A stretch of DNA of 5,931 bases from Pseudomonadota bacterium. GTDB lineage: Bacteria; Pseudomonadota; Gammaproteobacteria; Steroidobacterales; Steroidobacteraceae. Each line of letters starts with the position of its first letter. Position 1 is the first letter of the stretch. Made by a program: the position numbers and the translations under genes. The stretch is from positions 1 to 5,931 of the forward strand of contig JAKCEJ010000198.1 in assembly GCA_021838065.1 (NCBI GenBank), read 5' to 3'. This document shows positions 1 through 5,931 of the stretch, piece by piece. Below the pieces are notes generated by a model, which saw only the letters and a program-made list of their open reading frames with translations, searched no databases and was not told the DNA's origin.

Positions 1-979
1 CGACCGGCGCGAACCAGCTTACCCCCGCCGGGAAGGTCTTCTGCAGCTGACCCATCTCGGTCTTGATCGCCTTCATCACCTGCAGGCTGTTGGCCCCGGG
101 CAGCAGCTGGATGCCGAAGGCCGCCACCGGGGTGGTGTTCACCTTGACCGAGAACGCGTAGTTCTGCATGCCAAGCTGCACCTTGGCGACGTTCTTCAGG
201 TACACCGAGGTGCCGTTGGGATTGGTGCGCAGCAGGATGCCGCCGAACTGCTTCGGCGAGCTGAACCAGCCCTGGGTCGCCACCGTCGCCATGGTCTGCT
301 GGCCGGGGACGGCCGGCGCGGCGCCGATCGAGCCGGCGGCGACCTGGATGTTCTGGCCCTGGATCGCCTGCAGGACGCTCGCGGCCGACATGCCGTAGGC
401 ATGCAGCTCGTTCGGGTTCAGCCAGATCCGCATGGCGTAATCGGAGCCGAACAGCGTCGCCGAGCCGACGCCGGGAATGCGCTCGATCTGATCGAGCACG
501 TGTGCCGCGACCCAGTGATTGAGCGCCGCCCGATCCGGGCCTCCCGGCTGCGAGCGCAGCGCGATTACGCCGAGGAACCCGGCGCTCGACTGATTGACCT
601 GGATGCCCTGCTGGGTGACTTCGGTGGGCAACAGCGGCTCGGCGAGCGACACGCGGTTCTGCGTCTGCACCTGGGCGATCGACGGGTTGGTTCCGGTCGC
701 GAAGGTGAGGGTGATCTGCGACTGCCCGTAGCTCGACTGCGAGGTGAAGTAGAGCAGATTGTCGATGCCGGTGAGGTCCTGCTCGATGACCCGCGTGACT
801 GTCGACTCGACCGTACGCGCGTTCGCGCCCGGATAGTTCGCGGTGATGGTGACCTGCGGCGGGGCGACCACTGGGTACGAATCCGTGGGCAGGCGGCTGA
901 GCGCAATGGCGCCGCCCAGCAGGATCAGCAGCGCGATGACCCAGGCGAAGACCGGCCGGTCGATGAAGAATTGCGGCAC
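1..979 (-). CDS. RND efflux pump inner-membrane subunit (AcrB/MexB-type), N-terminal part, cut by window edge
   Basis: Proton-driven pump subunit of a tripartite exporter; it sits in the inner membrane and takes substrates from the periplasm and membrane. The first 326 codons are visible and the reading frame is open to the left edge, against roughly 1,030-1,050 residues in the full family. The protein begins VPQFFIDRPVFAWVIALLIL, the conserved amphipathic start and TM1 of HAE1-type RND pumps. It continues with a PPQVTITANYPGA porter-domain segment (about 40-52), an IEQDLTGIDNLLYF segment (65-78) and an LFGSDYAMRIWLNPNEL segment (176-192). Phe135 and Phe177 match the AcrB drug-pocket phenylalanines F136 and F178. 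The proton-relay residues (Asp407, Asp408 and Lys940 in AcrB) lie beyond the window. The GTG start at 979 is set by AGGAGG five bases upstream and by alignment to the family N-terminus. Substrate cannot be inferred. Family assignment is very secure; the exact subfamily is not. Confidence 0.96.
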   Translation of the reverse strand, partial: MPQFFIDRPVFAWVIALLILLGGAIALSRLPTDSYPVVAPPQVTITANYPGANARTVESTVTRVIEQDLTGIDNLLYFTSQSSYGQSQITLTFATGTNPSIAQVQTQNRVSLAEPLLPTEVTQQGIQVNQSSAGFLGVIALRSQPGGPDRAALNHWVAAHVLDQIERIPGVGSATLFGSDYAMRIWLNPNELHAYGMSAASVLQAIQGQNIQVAAGSIGAAPAVPGQQTMATVATQGWFSSPKQFGGILLRTNPNGTSVYLKNVAKVQLGMQNYAFSVKVNTTPVAAFGIQLLPGANSLQVMKAIKTEMGQLQKTFPAGVSWFAPV

Positions 980-984
980 GAGCG

Positions 985-990
985 CCTCCT
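985..990 (-). promoter_or_regulatory. Ribosome binding site of the RND pump gene, overlapping the adaptor stop codon
   Basis: On the minus strand the sequence reads TAGGAGG, where TAG is the adaptor stop (991-989) and AGGAGG is a perfect Shine-Dalgarno. It ends five bases before the GTG start at 979. The overlap implies that ribosomes finishing the adaptor help load the pump gene, which keeps the two subunits in step. Confidence 0.85.
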
Positions 991-2191
991 ACCGGCCCGC
1001 CGCCGCGCTGCGCGCCGCTTCGGGAGAGACCTTGGCGCCGGGGCGCGCATCCTGGATGCCGGAGACGATGACCCGATCGCCGTCGGTGAGGCCGAGCGAG
1101 ATGATCCAGTCATTGCCGCTTGACCCCTCGGTCTTCACGCTCTTCTTGACGACCGTGTCGGCGGCCGAGACCGTCAGCACGTAGGGGTTGCCGGCGCTGT
1201 CGCGCTGCAGCGCCGCCTGCGGCACCAGGAAGGCGTGATCGGCCGTGCCGACCGTGAGTCGCACATTCACGAACATCCCGGGCAGGAGTTGGTGATTCGC
1301 ATTGGGCAGCACGCCGCGCAGGGCGATCGTGCCGGTGGTCGGGTCGACGGTGGCGGCGCGGAAATCGAGCGCGCCGGGCTGTCCATAGGGCGTGCCGTCG
1401 GACAGTGTGAGCCGGATCTCGGCCCGCGGCGGCGCCAGCGTGATCAGATGGGCCTGCGCGTCTGCGGACAGCTGTTCCTGCAGCGAGGCGGGCTCATCGA
1501 AATTGACGTAGATGGGATTGATCTGCTCGACGGTGGTCAGCAGCGTCGGGGTCCCCTGGCCGACCAACGCGCCCTCGGTGACCTGCTGTTCGCCGGCGAT
1601 GCCGGCGATCGGCGAGGTGACATCGGTGTAACTGAGATTGATGCGCGCCGCCTCCACGTTGGCCTGCGTCTGCTTCACCAGCGCGGCCGTGGAGCGCTCG
1701 GCCGCCTCATCGGTGTCGAGCTGGGATTCAGACACGAGGTTGTGACGGATCAGCACCCGATCGCGCTGCGCGGTGACGGCCGCGTTGGCGGCATTGGCTT
1801 TGGCCTGAGCGAGCGCGGCCACCGCGGCATCGAGAGCGGCCCGGTACGGCGACGGATCGATCTCGAACAGCGGCTGACCCGCCTTCACCTCGGCGCCCTC
1901 CGTGTAGCGACGCTTCAACAGCACGCCCGCGACCCGGGCCAGCACGTTCGCCTGGCGGTACGCCGACAGTCGCCCCACGTACTGCTCCGCCAGCGGCACC
2001 TGTTGCGCATGCACGGTGACGACTGACACGACCGCAGGTGCGGCCGCAGCTTTCTTCTGACCGGAGGAGCCGCAGCTCGCCAGTAGCAGCGCGGCAGGCA
2101 CGACCAACAGGAGCGCAATACGATTCGCCGGGCGGGCGTGGCCGTACGTGCATTTCTTTGCACTTCTTGACAAACGCGTCTCGGGGGGCAA
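989..2191 (-). CDS. RND efflux periplasmic adaptor lipoprotein (AcrA/MexA-type membrane fusion protein)
   Basis: Periplasmic adaptor that bridges an RND pump and an outer-membrane channel. About 400 residues, a full family length. Residues 1-40 form a lipoprotein signal: basic n-region, hydrophobic stretch 26-38 and lipobox LASC with Cys40 as the lipidated residue. A biotinyl-lipoyl-like segment spans about 83-120 (ARVAGVLLKRRYTEGAEVKAGQ). An Ala/Gln-rich alpha-hairpin covers about 115-180, and the second lipoyl half follows (LSYTDVTSPIAGIAGEQQVT, from 186). A beta-barrel runs about 210-310 and a membrane-proximal domain about 315-390, ending in GLTDGDRVIVSGIQDARPGAKV. The start is TTG at 2191, with GGGAG eight bases upstream. 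A second in-frame TTG at 2173 is the alternative and gives a shorter n-region; no in-frame ATG or GTG precedes the signal. It is the first gene of the operon with the pump, nine bases apart. No tetR-type regulator is next to it here. Confidence 0.95.
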   Translation of the reverse strand: MPPETRLSRSAKKCTYGHARPANRIALLLVVPAALLLASCGSSGQKKAAAAPAVVSVVTVHAQQVPLAEQYVGRLSAYRQANVLARVAGVLLKRRYTEGAEVKAGQPLFEIDPSPYRAALDAAVAALAQAKANAANAAVTAQRDRVLIRHNLVSESQLDTDEAAERSTAALVKQTQANVEAARINLSYTDVTSPIAGIAGEQQVTEGALVGQGTPTLLTTVEQINPIYVNFDEPASLQEQLSADAQAHLITLAPPRAEIRLTLSDGTPYGQPGALDFRAATVDPTTGTIALRGVLPNANHQLLPGMFVNVRLTVGTADHAFLVPQAALQRDSAGNPYVLTVSAADTVVKKSVKTEGSSGNDWIISLGLTDGDRVIVSGIQDARPGAKVSPEAARSAAAGR

Positions 2192-2421
2192 GAGTAAGAC
2201 TCCCAGGTGCCAGCCACATCAGTGGCTCTGATTCCATCGCCAAATCACGGGCGCTAGACGATCGATCTTAGCGATGCCTGCCTGGGCAAGCTAGTGATAA
2301 TCGGCAGAACGACGGAATCGGAAGATCAGTCCCGATATACGCGGCGGCGTGTGCGCGCCGGGAGAGTGCGGACTCCGCGGACGTCCTTGTCCGAGAGCCC
2401 GGCGGCGGCGCGCAGAGGGGG
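2192..2421. other. Intergenic spacer between treA and the efflux operon
   Basis: These 230 bases separate the treA stop from the adaptor start and show no credible gene. GGGAG at 2200-2204 (minus strand) is the likely adaptor ribosome binding site. The efflux promoter should lie here, reading leftward, but no pair of -35 and -10 boxes stood out. A GC-rich imperfect inverted repeat, CGGAC...GTCCG at 2369-2393 with a 15-base loop, lies just after treA. It has no following T-run, so it does not qualify as a standard intrinsic terminator. GATCGATC at 2260-2267 is a short palindrome of unknown meaning. Confidence 0.5.
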
Positions 2422-4044
2422 TTAGGGCGCGCCGCCGCGCGAGGGATGATCGAGGCGCGGGTAGAGCGTGAGCAGTGCTTGCGTCACGCCGTTTGTCCAG
2501 CCGAAGCCGTCCTGCAGCGGGTACTCGCCGCCGCCCCCGGGCAGTTTGCGCTCGACGTTGTATTTCTCGACCAGCTTGCCGGTGTTGCTGTAAACGCGCC
2601 GCACGGTGGCCACCCAGCGTCGCGCGAGACGGAAGGCGAGTCGGGGGTGGCCGTAGCGGCGCAGCCCCTGGACCGCGATCCACTGCAGAGGCGCCCAGCC
2701 GTTCGGCGCGTCCCACTGTTGTCCGGTGATGATGGTGGTGGTCACTATGCCGCCAGGCTGTAGCAGGCGGGCGCGCGTGACGGCGGCCACTGCGTTCGCC
2801 CGGTGCGCATCGGCCAGTCCGACGAACAGCGGATAGAGCGTCGCGGCGCTGAGCTCGCCGGTGCGCCGGCGGGTGCGCCAATCGTAATCGGAAAAGTACC
2901 CGCGCCGCGCATCCCACAGATACCGGTCGACGGCGTTGCGCCGGCGGCGCGCACGGGCCGCGAAGCGGCGCGCGCACGGCAGATCGTGCCGCGCGGCGCA
3001 TCCGCGGGAGATGGCCCGCTCCATTCCGTATAACAGACTGTTCAGGTCGATCGGCACAATGTCGGTGGTGCGGATGGTGGCGAGGTGGCGCTCGTCACCC
3101 AGCCAGCGCGAGCTGAAATCCCAGCCGCTCTCGGCCGCGGCGCGCAGGTCGCGGTAGACGCGGGCCGGCGGCCGGCCGGATGCGCGGGCCAACAACACAT
3201 CGTCGCGATAAGACTCGTCGCGCGGCGTGTCAGCCTCGGACCAATAGCGGTTGAGCAAGGCCCCGTCGGGCATCGCCACCACGTTGCACCGCGCCTGCCC
3301 GGGGCGAAGGCCCGCCGCGCCCCGCATCCAATACGCATACTCGCGGCGCAGCGTCGCGAGATGATCGGCCCAGGCCCGCGCCGGATCACGCCGATCGAGC
3401 AGCCCGATCATCAGGTAATAGACGGGGGGCTGGGAGCGCGAGAGATAGTAGGTGCGCGTCCCGTTGGGAATGTGCCCGTAGGTGCGGATCAGATAGGAGA
3501 AGTCATCGATCATGTCCCGAGCGCTCGCCATGCGCCCGTCGGGAATGAGCCCGAGCATCGTGAAATAGGAGTCCCAGTAATAGAACTCCCGGAACCGCCC
3601 GCCCGGAATGACGTAGGGCTTGGGCACGTACAGCAGCGAGGAGTACAGCGGCGGCACGGCCGCCGGGCGGGTCAGCAGCGGCCACAGCGCCGCGATGTGC
3701 GCCCGCAGCGTTGCGGTCTTGGGCACGCGCGTACGGTCGGGCGGCGGCAGGGTGAAGTTGCGCTCCACAAAACGCAGCAGCGCCTCGCGTGTGCGCGGAT
3801 TATCCTTGCGGAAGCGATGCAGAACGACCTGGGGCGAGGCCTTGGGGACGGCATCGACGAAGGTCTTCCCGTCTGGGAACACTCCGGCCATCTGCACACG
3901 CACGAACAGGGGGCCGAACAGCTTCGCGGGGGTCGGATAGAAGGCGTGCGCCGCAGCGCTCGCGATCCCTGCCAGCGCCAGCGCTGCGCCTAGCGCCGCC
4001 GCGCGGCGTGCCCCCTGGACGGGATTCCTCAGATCATTGCTCAT
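2422..4044 (-). CDS. treA: Periplasmic trehalase, glycoside hydrolase family 37
   Basis: Hydrolyses alpha,alpha-trehalose to two glucose molecules in the periplasm by inversion. With the ATG at 4044 it has 540 residues, close to the roughly 565 of E. coli TreA, so it looks complete. Residues 1-34 are a Sec signal with a basic n-region, an Ala/Leu core and likely cleavage near AAAHA. Signature 1, PGGRFREFYYWDSYF, is at 147-161; signature 2, QWDAPNGWAP, is at 443-452. Asp309 in ESGWDFSSRW and Glu507 in GGGGEYPLQDGFGWTNG match the catalytic acid and base (D312 and E496 in E. coli). The substrate-site segment NGTRTYYLSRSQPP (about 194-207) is intact. An upstream in-frame GTG at 4077 would add 11 residues. 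Neither start has an ideal ribosome site (GGAAG lies 13 bases before the ATG); ATG is preferred because it gives a normal signal peptide. It is divergent from the secreted glycosidase-like gene and separated from the efflux operon by 230 bases. Confidence 0.96.
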   Translation of the reverse strand: MSNDLRNPVQGARRAAALGAALALAGIASAAAHAFYPTPAKLFGPLFVRVQMAGVFPDGKTFVDAVPKASPQVVLHRFRKDNPRTREALLRFVERNFTLPPPDRTRVPKTATLRAHIAALWPLLTRPAAVPPLYSSLLYVPKPYVIPGGRFREFYYWDSYFTMLGLIPDGRMASARDMIDDFSYLIRTYGHIPNGTRTYYLSRSQPPVYYLMIGLLDRRDPARAWADHLATLRREYAYWMRGAAGLRPGQARCNVVAMPDGALLNRYWSEADTPRDESYRDDVLLARASGRPPARVYRDLRAAAESGWDFSSRWLGDERHLATIRTTDIVPIDLNSLLYGMERAISRGCAARHDLPCARRFAARARRRRNAVDRYLWDARRGYFSDYDWRTRRRTGELSAATLYPLFVGLADAHRANAVAAVTRARLLQPGGIVTTTIITGQQWDAPNGWAPLQWIAVQGLRRYGHPRLAFRLARRWVATVRRVYSNTGKLVEKYNVERKLPGGGGEYPLQDGFGWTNGVTQALLTLYPRLDHPSRGGAP

Positions 4045-4256
4045 GGGTACCGGTCGGCTTCCAGAAATGCATCGCACGCTGAGTGCCGCCTTGGGCGTTC
4101 AGCGGGTTGTCATCAAATCAATACGTTAGGGAGGGCCTGTCGTGCTCGATCGACGTCAATGCCGGTCTGCTCACCCCATTCCCCTTGTGCCTGCTCCGCA
4201 GGTCCTGCGCCCTTCAACGGCGCTTCTCCTGCGCTGATGCGTGCTGTCGATGCCGG

Positions 4257-4285
4257 TTGCCACTCTGGCATGACATCGATACCAT
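4257..4285 (+). promoter_or_regulatory. Sigma70-like promoter of the rightward secreted protein gene
   Basis: TTGCCA at 4257-4262 matches the -35 consensus at five of six bases. An exact 17-base spacer follows, then TACCAT at 4280-4285, which matches the -10 consensus at four of six. Transcription would begin near 4292, giving a leader of about 69 bases before the ATG at 4361. The -10 box lies inside the large inverted repeat, which fits a repressed promoter. This is inferred from sequence only. Confidence 0.6.
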
Positions 4286-4303
4286 CATGATATCGATGTC
4301 ATG
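4269..4303. promoter_or_regulatory. 35-bp inverted repeat with perfect 13-bp arms, probable repressor operator
   Basis: The left arm CATGACATCGATA (4269-4281) is the exact reverse complement of the right arm TATCGATGTCATG (4291-4303), with nine bases between. The right arm and part of the spacer also make an 18-base near-palindrome, CATGATATCGATGTCATG (4286-4303), with eight of nine pairs matching and a central CG. That is the shape of a LacI-family operator. A weaker copy of the same pattern (six of nine pairs) is centred 17 bases upstream, at 4277/4278. The element covers the proposed -10 box and start site, so a bound dimer or pair of dimers would block transcription. As RNA it could fold into a hairpin only if transcription began upstream of it. 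There is no T-run, so it is not a terminator. Confidence 0.7.
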
Positions 4304-4345
4304 AGGGCGTTGCAATACTATCCGACGGCCCCGCGGCAGGCTGCT

Positions 4346-4351
4346 AGAGGA
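4346..4351 (+). promoter_or_regulatory. Ribosome binding site of the rightward secreted protein gene
   Basis: AGAGGA lies nine bases before the ATG at 4361. It fixes this ATG as the start, which also gives a well-formed signal peptide. Confidence 0.7.
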
Positions 4352-4360
4352 AAGCAATTC

Positions 4361-5931
4361 ATGCGACTTCGTCTCTCATCCTGGACCCGTCCGGCGGCGG
4401 CCGCGCTGCTGAGCGCTGCCTCGTGCTGTCCCTTGGCCTCGGCCCGCGCCGCCCACCCCCCCTTGACGTTCGCCGTCCGGCAGGGCCGCTTCTTCAATGC
4501 CTTTGTGCGCCAGGGCCCCGTGGCGGGCGACCTGGTGCTGCGCTCCGGCCCGGATCCGCGCCTCATCATGGCATTCCCGGCCGGCGACAGCGGCGTCGGC
4601 GTCTGGTTTACGCGCGAGCCGCATTGGGCGAACTGGCGCCTGCTCGGCCCGCTGCATCCGGTGCGCACGCACGACCGGCACGGCCGTCCGCTCTACGGGA
4701 TGTCCGCCGTGGTCGAGCTCACCGGCGATGCAGCGCTGCAGGTGGGCCAGGCAGTCCTCTCCAGCATCCGGGTGCTGCGCGATTACAACTCGCTCGGCAA
4801 GCTGCCGGCGGGCATCGCGACGATGCCGATCAGCGATGCGCAGCGCATCGCCTGGTCGCGTGAGCGTCTCGACGGCGGCGTCAGCTACCGGCTGAAGCTC
4901 ACCGTGCTGCGCGGCCACGTGCGGGGCGCTCGCATTCTCGCCGACCGCGCCGGAGTGATCCGTCTGCGCATCACGGGCCTGACGGGCGAGCCGCCGCTGA
5001 CGCCGCTCGCCGCAAGGCAGCTGTTGCGCCATCCGCATGCGGGCAGCCGGGCGGCGCGCGACACCCTGACGTTCCTGGCGTACCGGCAGAAGTTTCTCGC
5101 CGGCTCGTGGCGCTTCGACACCTATTTCGGCCGGGATACGCTGATGAGCGTGCGTCTGCTGATGCCGGCGCTCACCGGAGCGGCGATCGATGACGCGCTC
5201 GACTCGGTGTTGGCGCGATTGTCCGCGGACGGCGAGGTCGCGCACGAGGAGGACATCGGCGAGGAAGCCGTGCTCATGAATCTCAAGCGCGGAGTGCGCT
5301 CGGACGCGCCGAGCTACACCTATCTCATGATCGATGAGAACTACATGCTCGCGCCCGATGCGGCCGCCTGGCTGTTGAATCCGCGCGAGCGCCCGCACGC
5401 GGCGGCGTTCCTCTCCGCCCCGGTCGGCGGTCCGCAGGGGCGCCAGGGCAGCCATGGCGCGGCGCTGGTGAAGAACCTGCGCTTCGTGCTCGAGAGCGCC
5501 GCTGCCTTCGCCCGCGATCCGCGCCGCGCGCATCTCATCGGACTGAAGCCCGGTGTTCCGGTCGGCGACTGGCGGGACAGCAATACCGGCCTCGGCGGCG
5601 GGTACTATCCGTACGACGTGAATGCGGCCCTCGTGCCGGCCGCGCTCGATGCGGCCGCCCGGCTCTATGCCAGCGGGCTCCTCGATCCGTATCTGACGGC
5701 CGCCGAGCGCCCGCTGTTCGCCAAGGCGGCCACTATGGCGCGGGTCTGGAGCCGGCGCGCCCCGCGCCTGTTCACCGTGACGGTGCCGAACGCGACGGCG
5801 GTGAGCGATGTGCTGCACTACGCCGAGCTCGACAAGGTCCCCGCGCAACCGGCGGTGCGCGCGCTCGGCCGCGGGCCGCTGACGTTCCCGGCGCTGTCGC
5901 TGAGCCGCTCGGGCCGCCCGGTCCCGGTGAT
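4361..5931 (+). CDS. Secreted six-hairpin glycosidase-like protein of unassigned family, C-terminus cut by window edge
   Basis: I do not recognise a named family. The first 523 codons are open to the right edge. Residues 1-30 form a Sec signal (RLRLSSWTR n-region, Ala/Leu core, likely cleavage after ASARA), so the protein acts in the periplasm or outside. A lipobox is not convincing, because Cys22 is preceded by AAS without Leu at -3. Residues about 35-220 look beta-rich and may be an N-terminal sandwich domain. From about 230 an alpha-helical region begins, with RFDTYFGRDTLMS (251-263). This resembles the substrate-binding W-x-D/GRDT segment of glycogen-debranching and GH37-like (alpha/alpha)6 enzymes. 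Next come an acidic cluster HEEDIGEE (295-302), YLMIDENYMLAPDAAAWLL (321-339) and VGDWRDSNTG (401-410), followed by PYDVNAALVPAAL (417-429). The last pair parallels GWDFSS...PIDLNSLL of the neighbouring trehalase, so Asp406 is a candidate general acid. A glucoside hydrolase role is inferred from motifs and from the divergent treA. A non-catalytic or phosphorylase role is not excluded. Confidence 0.75.
   Translation, partial: MRLRLSSWTRPAAAALLSAASCCPLASARAAHPPLTFAVRQGRFFNAFVRQGPVAGDLVLRSGPDPRLIMAFPAGDSGVGVWFTREPHWANWRLLGPLHPVRTHDRHGRPLYGMSAVVELTGDAALQVGQAVLSSIRVLRDYNSLGKLPAGIATMPISDAQRIAWSRERLDGGVSYRLKLTVLRGHVRGARILADRAGVIRLRITGLTGEPPLTPLAARQLLRHPHAGSRAARDTLTFLAYRQKFLAGSWRFDTYFGRDTLMSVRLLMPALTGAAIDDALDSVLARLSADGEVAHEEDIGEEAVLMNLKRGVRSDAPSYTYLMIDENYMLAPDAAAWLLNPRERPHAAAFLSAPVGGPQGRQGSHGAALVKNLRFVLESAAAFARDPRRAHLIGLKPGVPVGDWRDSNTGLGGGYYPYDVNAALVPAALDAAARLYASGLLDPYLTAAERPLFAKAATMARVWSRRAPRLFTVTVPNATAVSDVLHYAELDKVPAQPAVRALGRGPLTFPALSLSRSGRPVPV

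Larger units (their letters stand above)
4045..4360. other. Divergent intergenic region between treA and the six-hairpin protein gene
   Basis: This 316-base stretch is less GC-rich than its flanks and holds no credible gene. Its right half carries the promoter, the palindromic operator and the ribosome site of the rightward gene. The left half (about 4078-4250) must include the treA promoter and leader. A TTGACG on the minus strand at about 4157-4162 could be a -35 box, but nothing resembling a -10 lies at the right spacing, so the treA promoter is unassigned. Confidence 0.6.

Noticed and set aside
401..1123. A 240-codon plus-strand open frame opposite the pump and the adaptor end
   Set aside because: It spans two real minus-strand genes and their junction, with no supporting motif.
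1235..2026. A 263-codon plus-strand open frame opposite the adaptor gene
   Set aside because: It is antisense to a clear AcrA-type protein, and its Arg/Gly/His-rich translation resembles no family.
2276..2290. Short imperfect palindrome TGCCTGGGCA upstream of the efflux operon as an operator
   Set aside because: It is too short and imperfect to separate from chance in GC-rich DNA, and no promoter boxes are placed around it.
2369..2393. Inverted repeat CGGAC...GTCCG after treA as a terminator
   Set aside because: The stem is only five pairs with a 15-base loop and there is no T-run after it in the treA direction.
3085..3993. A 302-codon plus-strand open frame opposite treA
   Set aside because: It lies wholly over the unambiguous trehalase frame and its composition is that of an antisense shadow.
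5356..5659. A 13-base direct repeat CGATGCGGCCGCC at 5356-5368 and 5647-5659
   Set aside because: Both copies encode Asp-Ala-Ala-Ala in alanine-rich helices in the same frame, so the match is explained by coding and GC bias.
4376..5848. A 490-codon open frame on the minus strand, antisense to the secreted glycosidase-like gene
   Set aside because: Its translation is rich in Arg, Ala, His and Gln with no recognisable domain, signal or ribosome site. The plus-strand frame has a signal peptide and glycosidase motifs. Long antisense frames are expected in DNA of this GC content.

Overview
The window is high-GC DNA with tightly packed genes, AcrA/AcrB-type efflux genes, a lipoprotein signal and a periplasmic GH37 trehalase. 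This fits a Gram-negative proteobacterium, most likely a high-GC gammaproteobacterium. I cannot name a genus from the sequence alone. No rRNA, tRNA, CRISPR array, insertion sequence or other mobile element was seen.

Layout. (1) Positions 1-2191, minus strand: a two-gene RND efflux operon. The periplasmic adaptor lipoprotein (989-2191) comes first. Nine bases later comes the inner-membrane RND pump (979 down to the left edge, first 326 codons only). The pump's AGGAGG ribosome binding site overlaps the adaptor stop codon, so the two are probably translationally coupled. Both genes appear to use non-ATG starts (TTG and GTG). (2) 2192-2421: a short spacer with no gene; it should hold the efflux promoter, but no convincing one is visible. 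(3) 2422-4044, minus strand: a complete periplasmic trehalase, treA, with both family signatures and both catalytic acids. (4) 4045-4360: a 316-bp divergent intergenic region. It carries a good sigma70-like promoter for the rightward gene, overlaid by a 35-bp inverted repeat with perfect 13-bp arms, which looks like an operator. (5) 4361 to the right edge, plus strand: a secreted protein with motifs of (alpha/alpha)6 six-hairpin glycosidases. I cannot place it in a named family, and its C-terminus lies outside the window.

Working together: the adaptor and pump, with an outer-membrane channel not seen here, would form a tripartite drug or metabolite exporter. The divergent trehalase and six-hairpin protein look like a small periplasmic sugar-degradation locus, in which trehalase splits trehalose to glucose and the neighbour may act on a related glucoside. 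The palindromic operator over the promoter suggests repression by a LacI-like or similar dimeric regulator. The regulator, any transporter and any sugar kinase are outside the window. The most promising novelty is the rightward secreted protein together with its operator.
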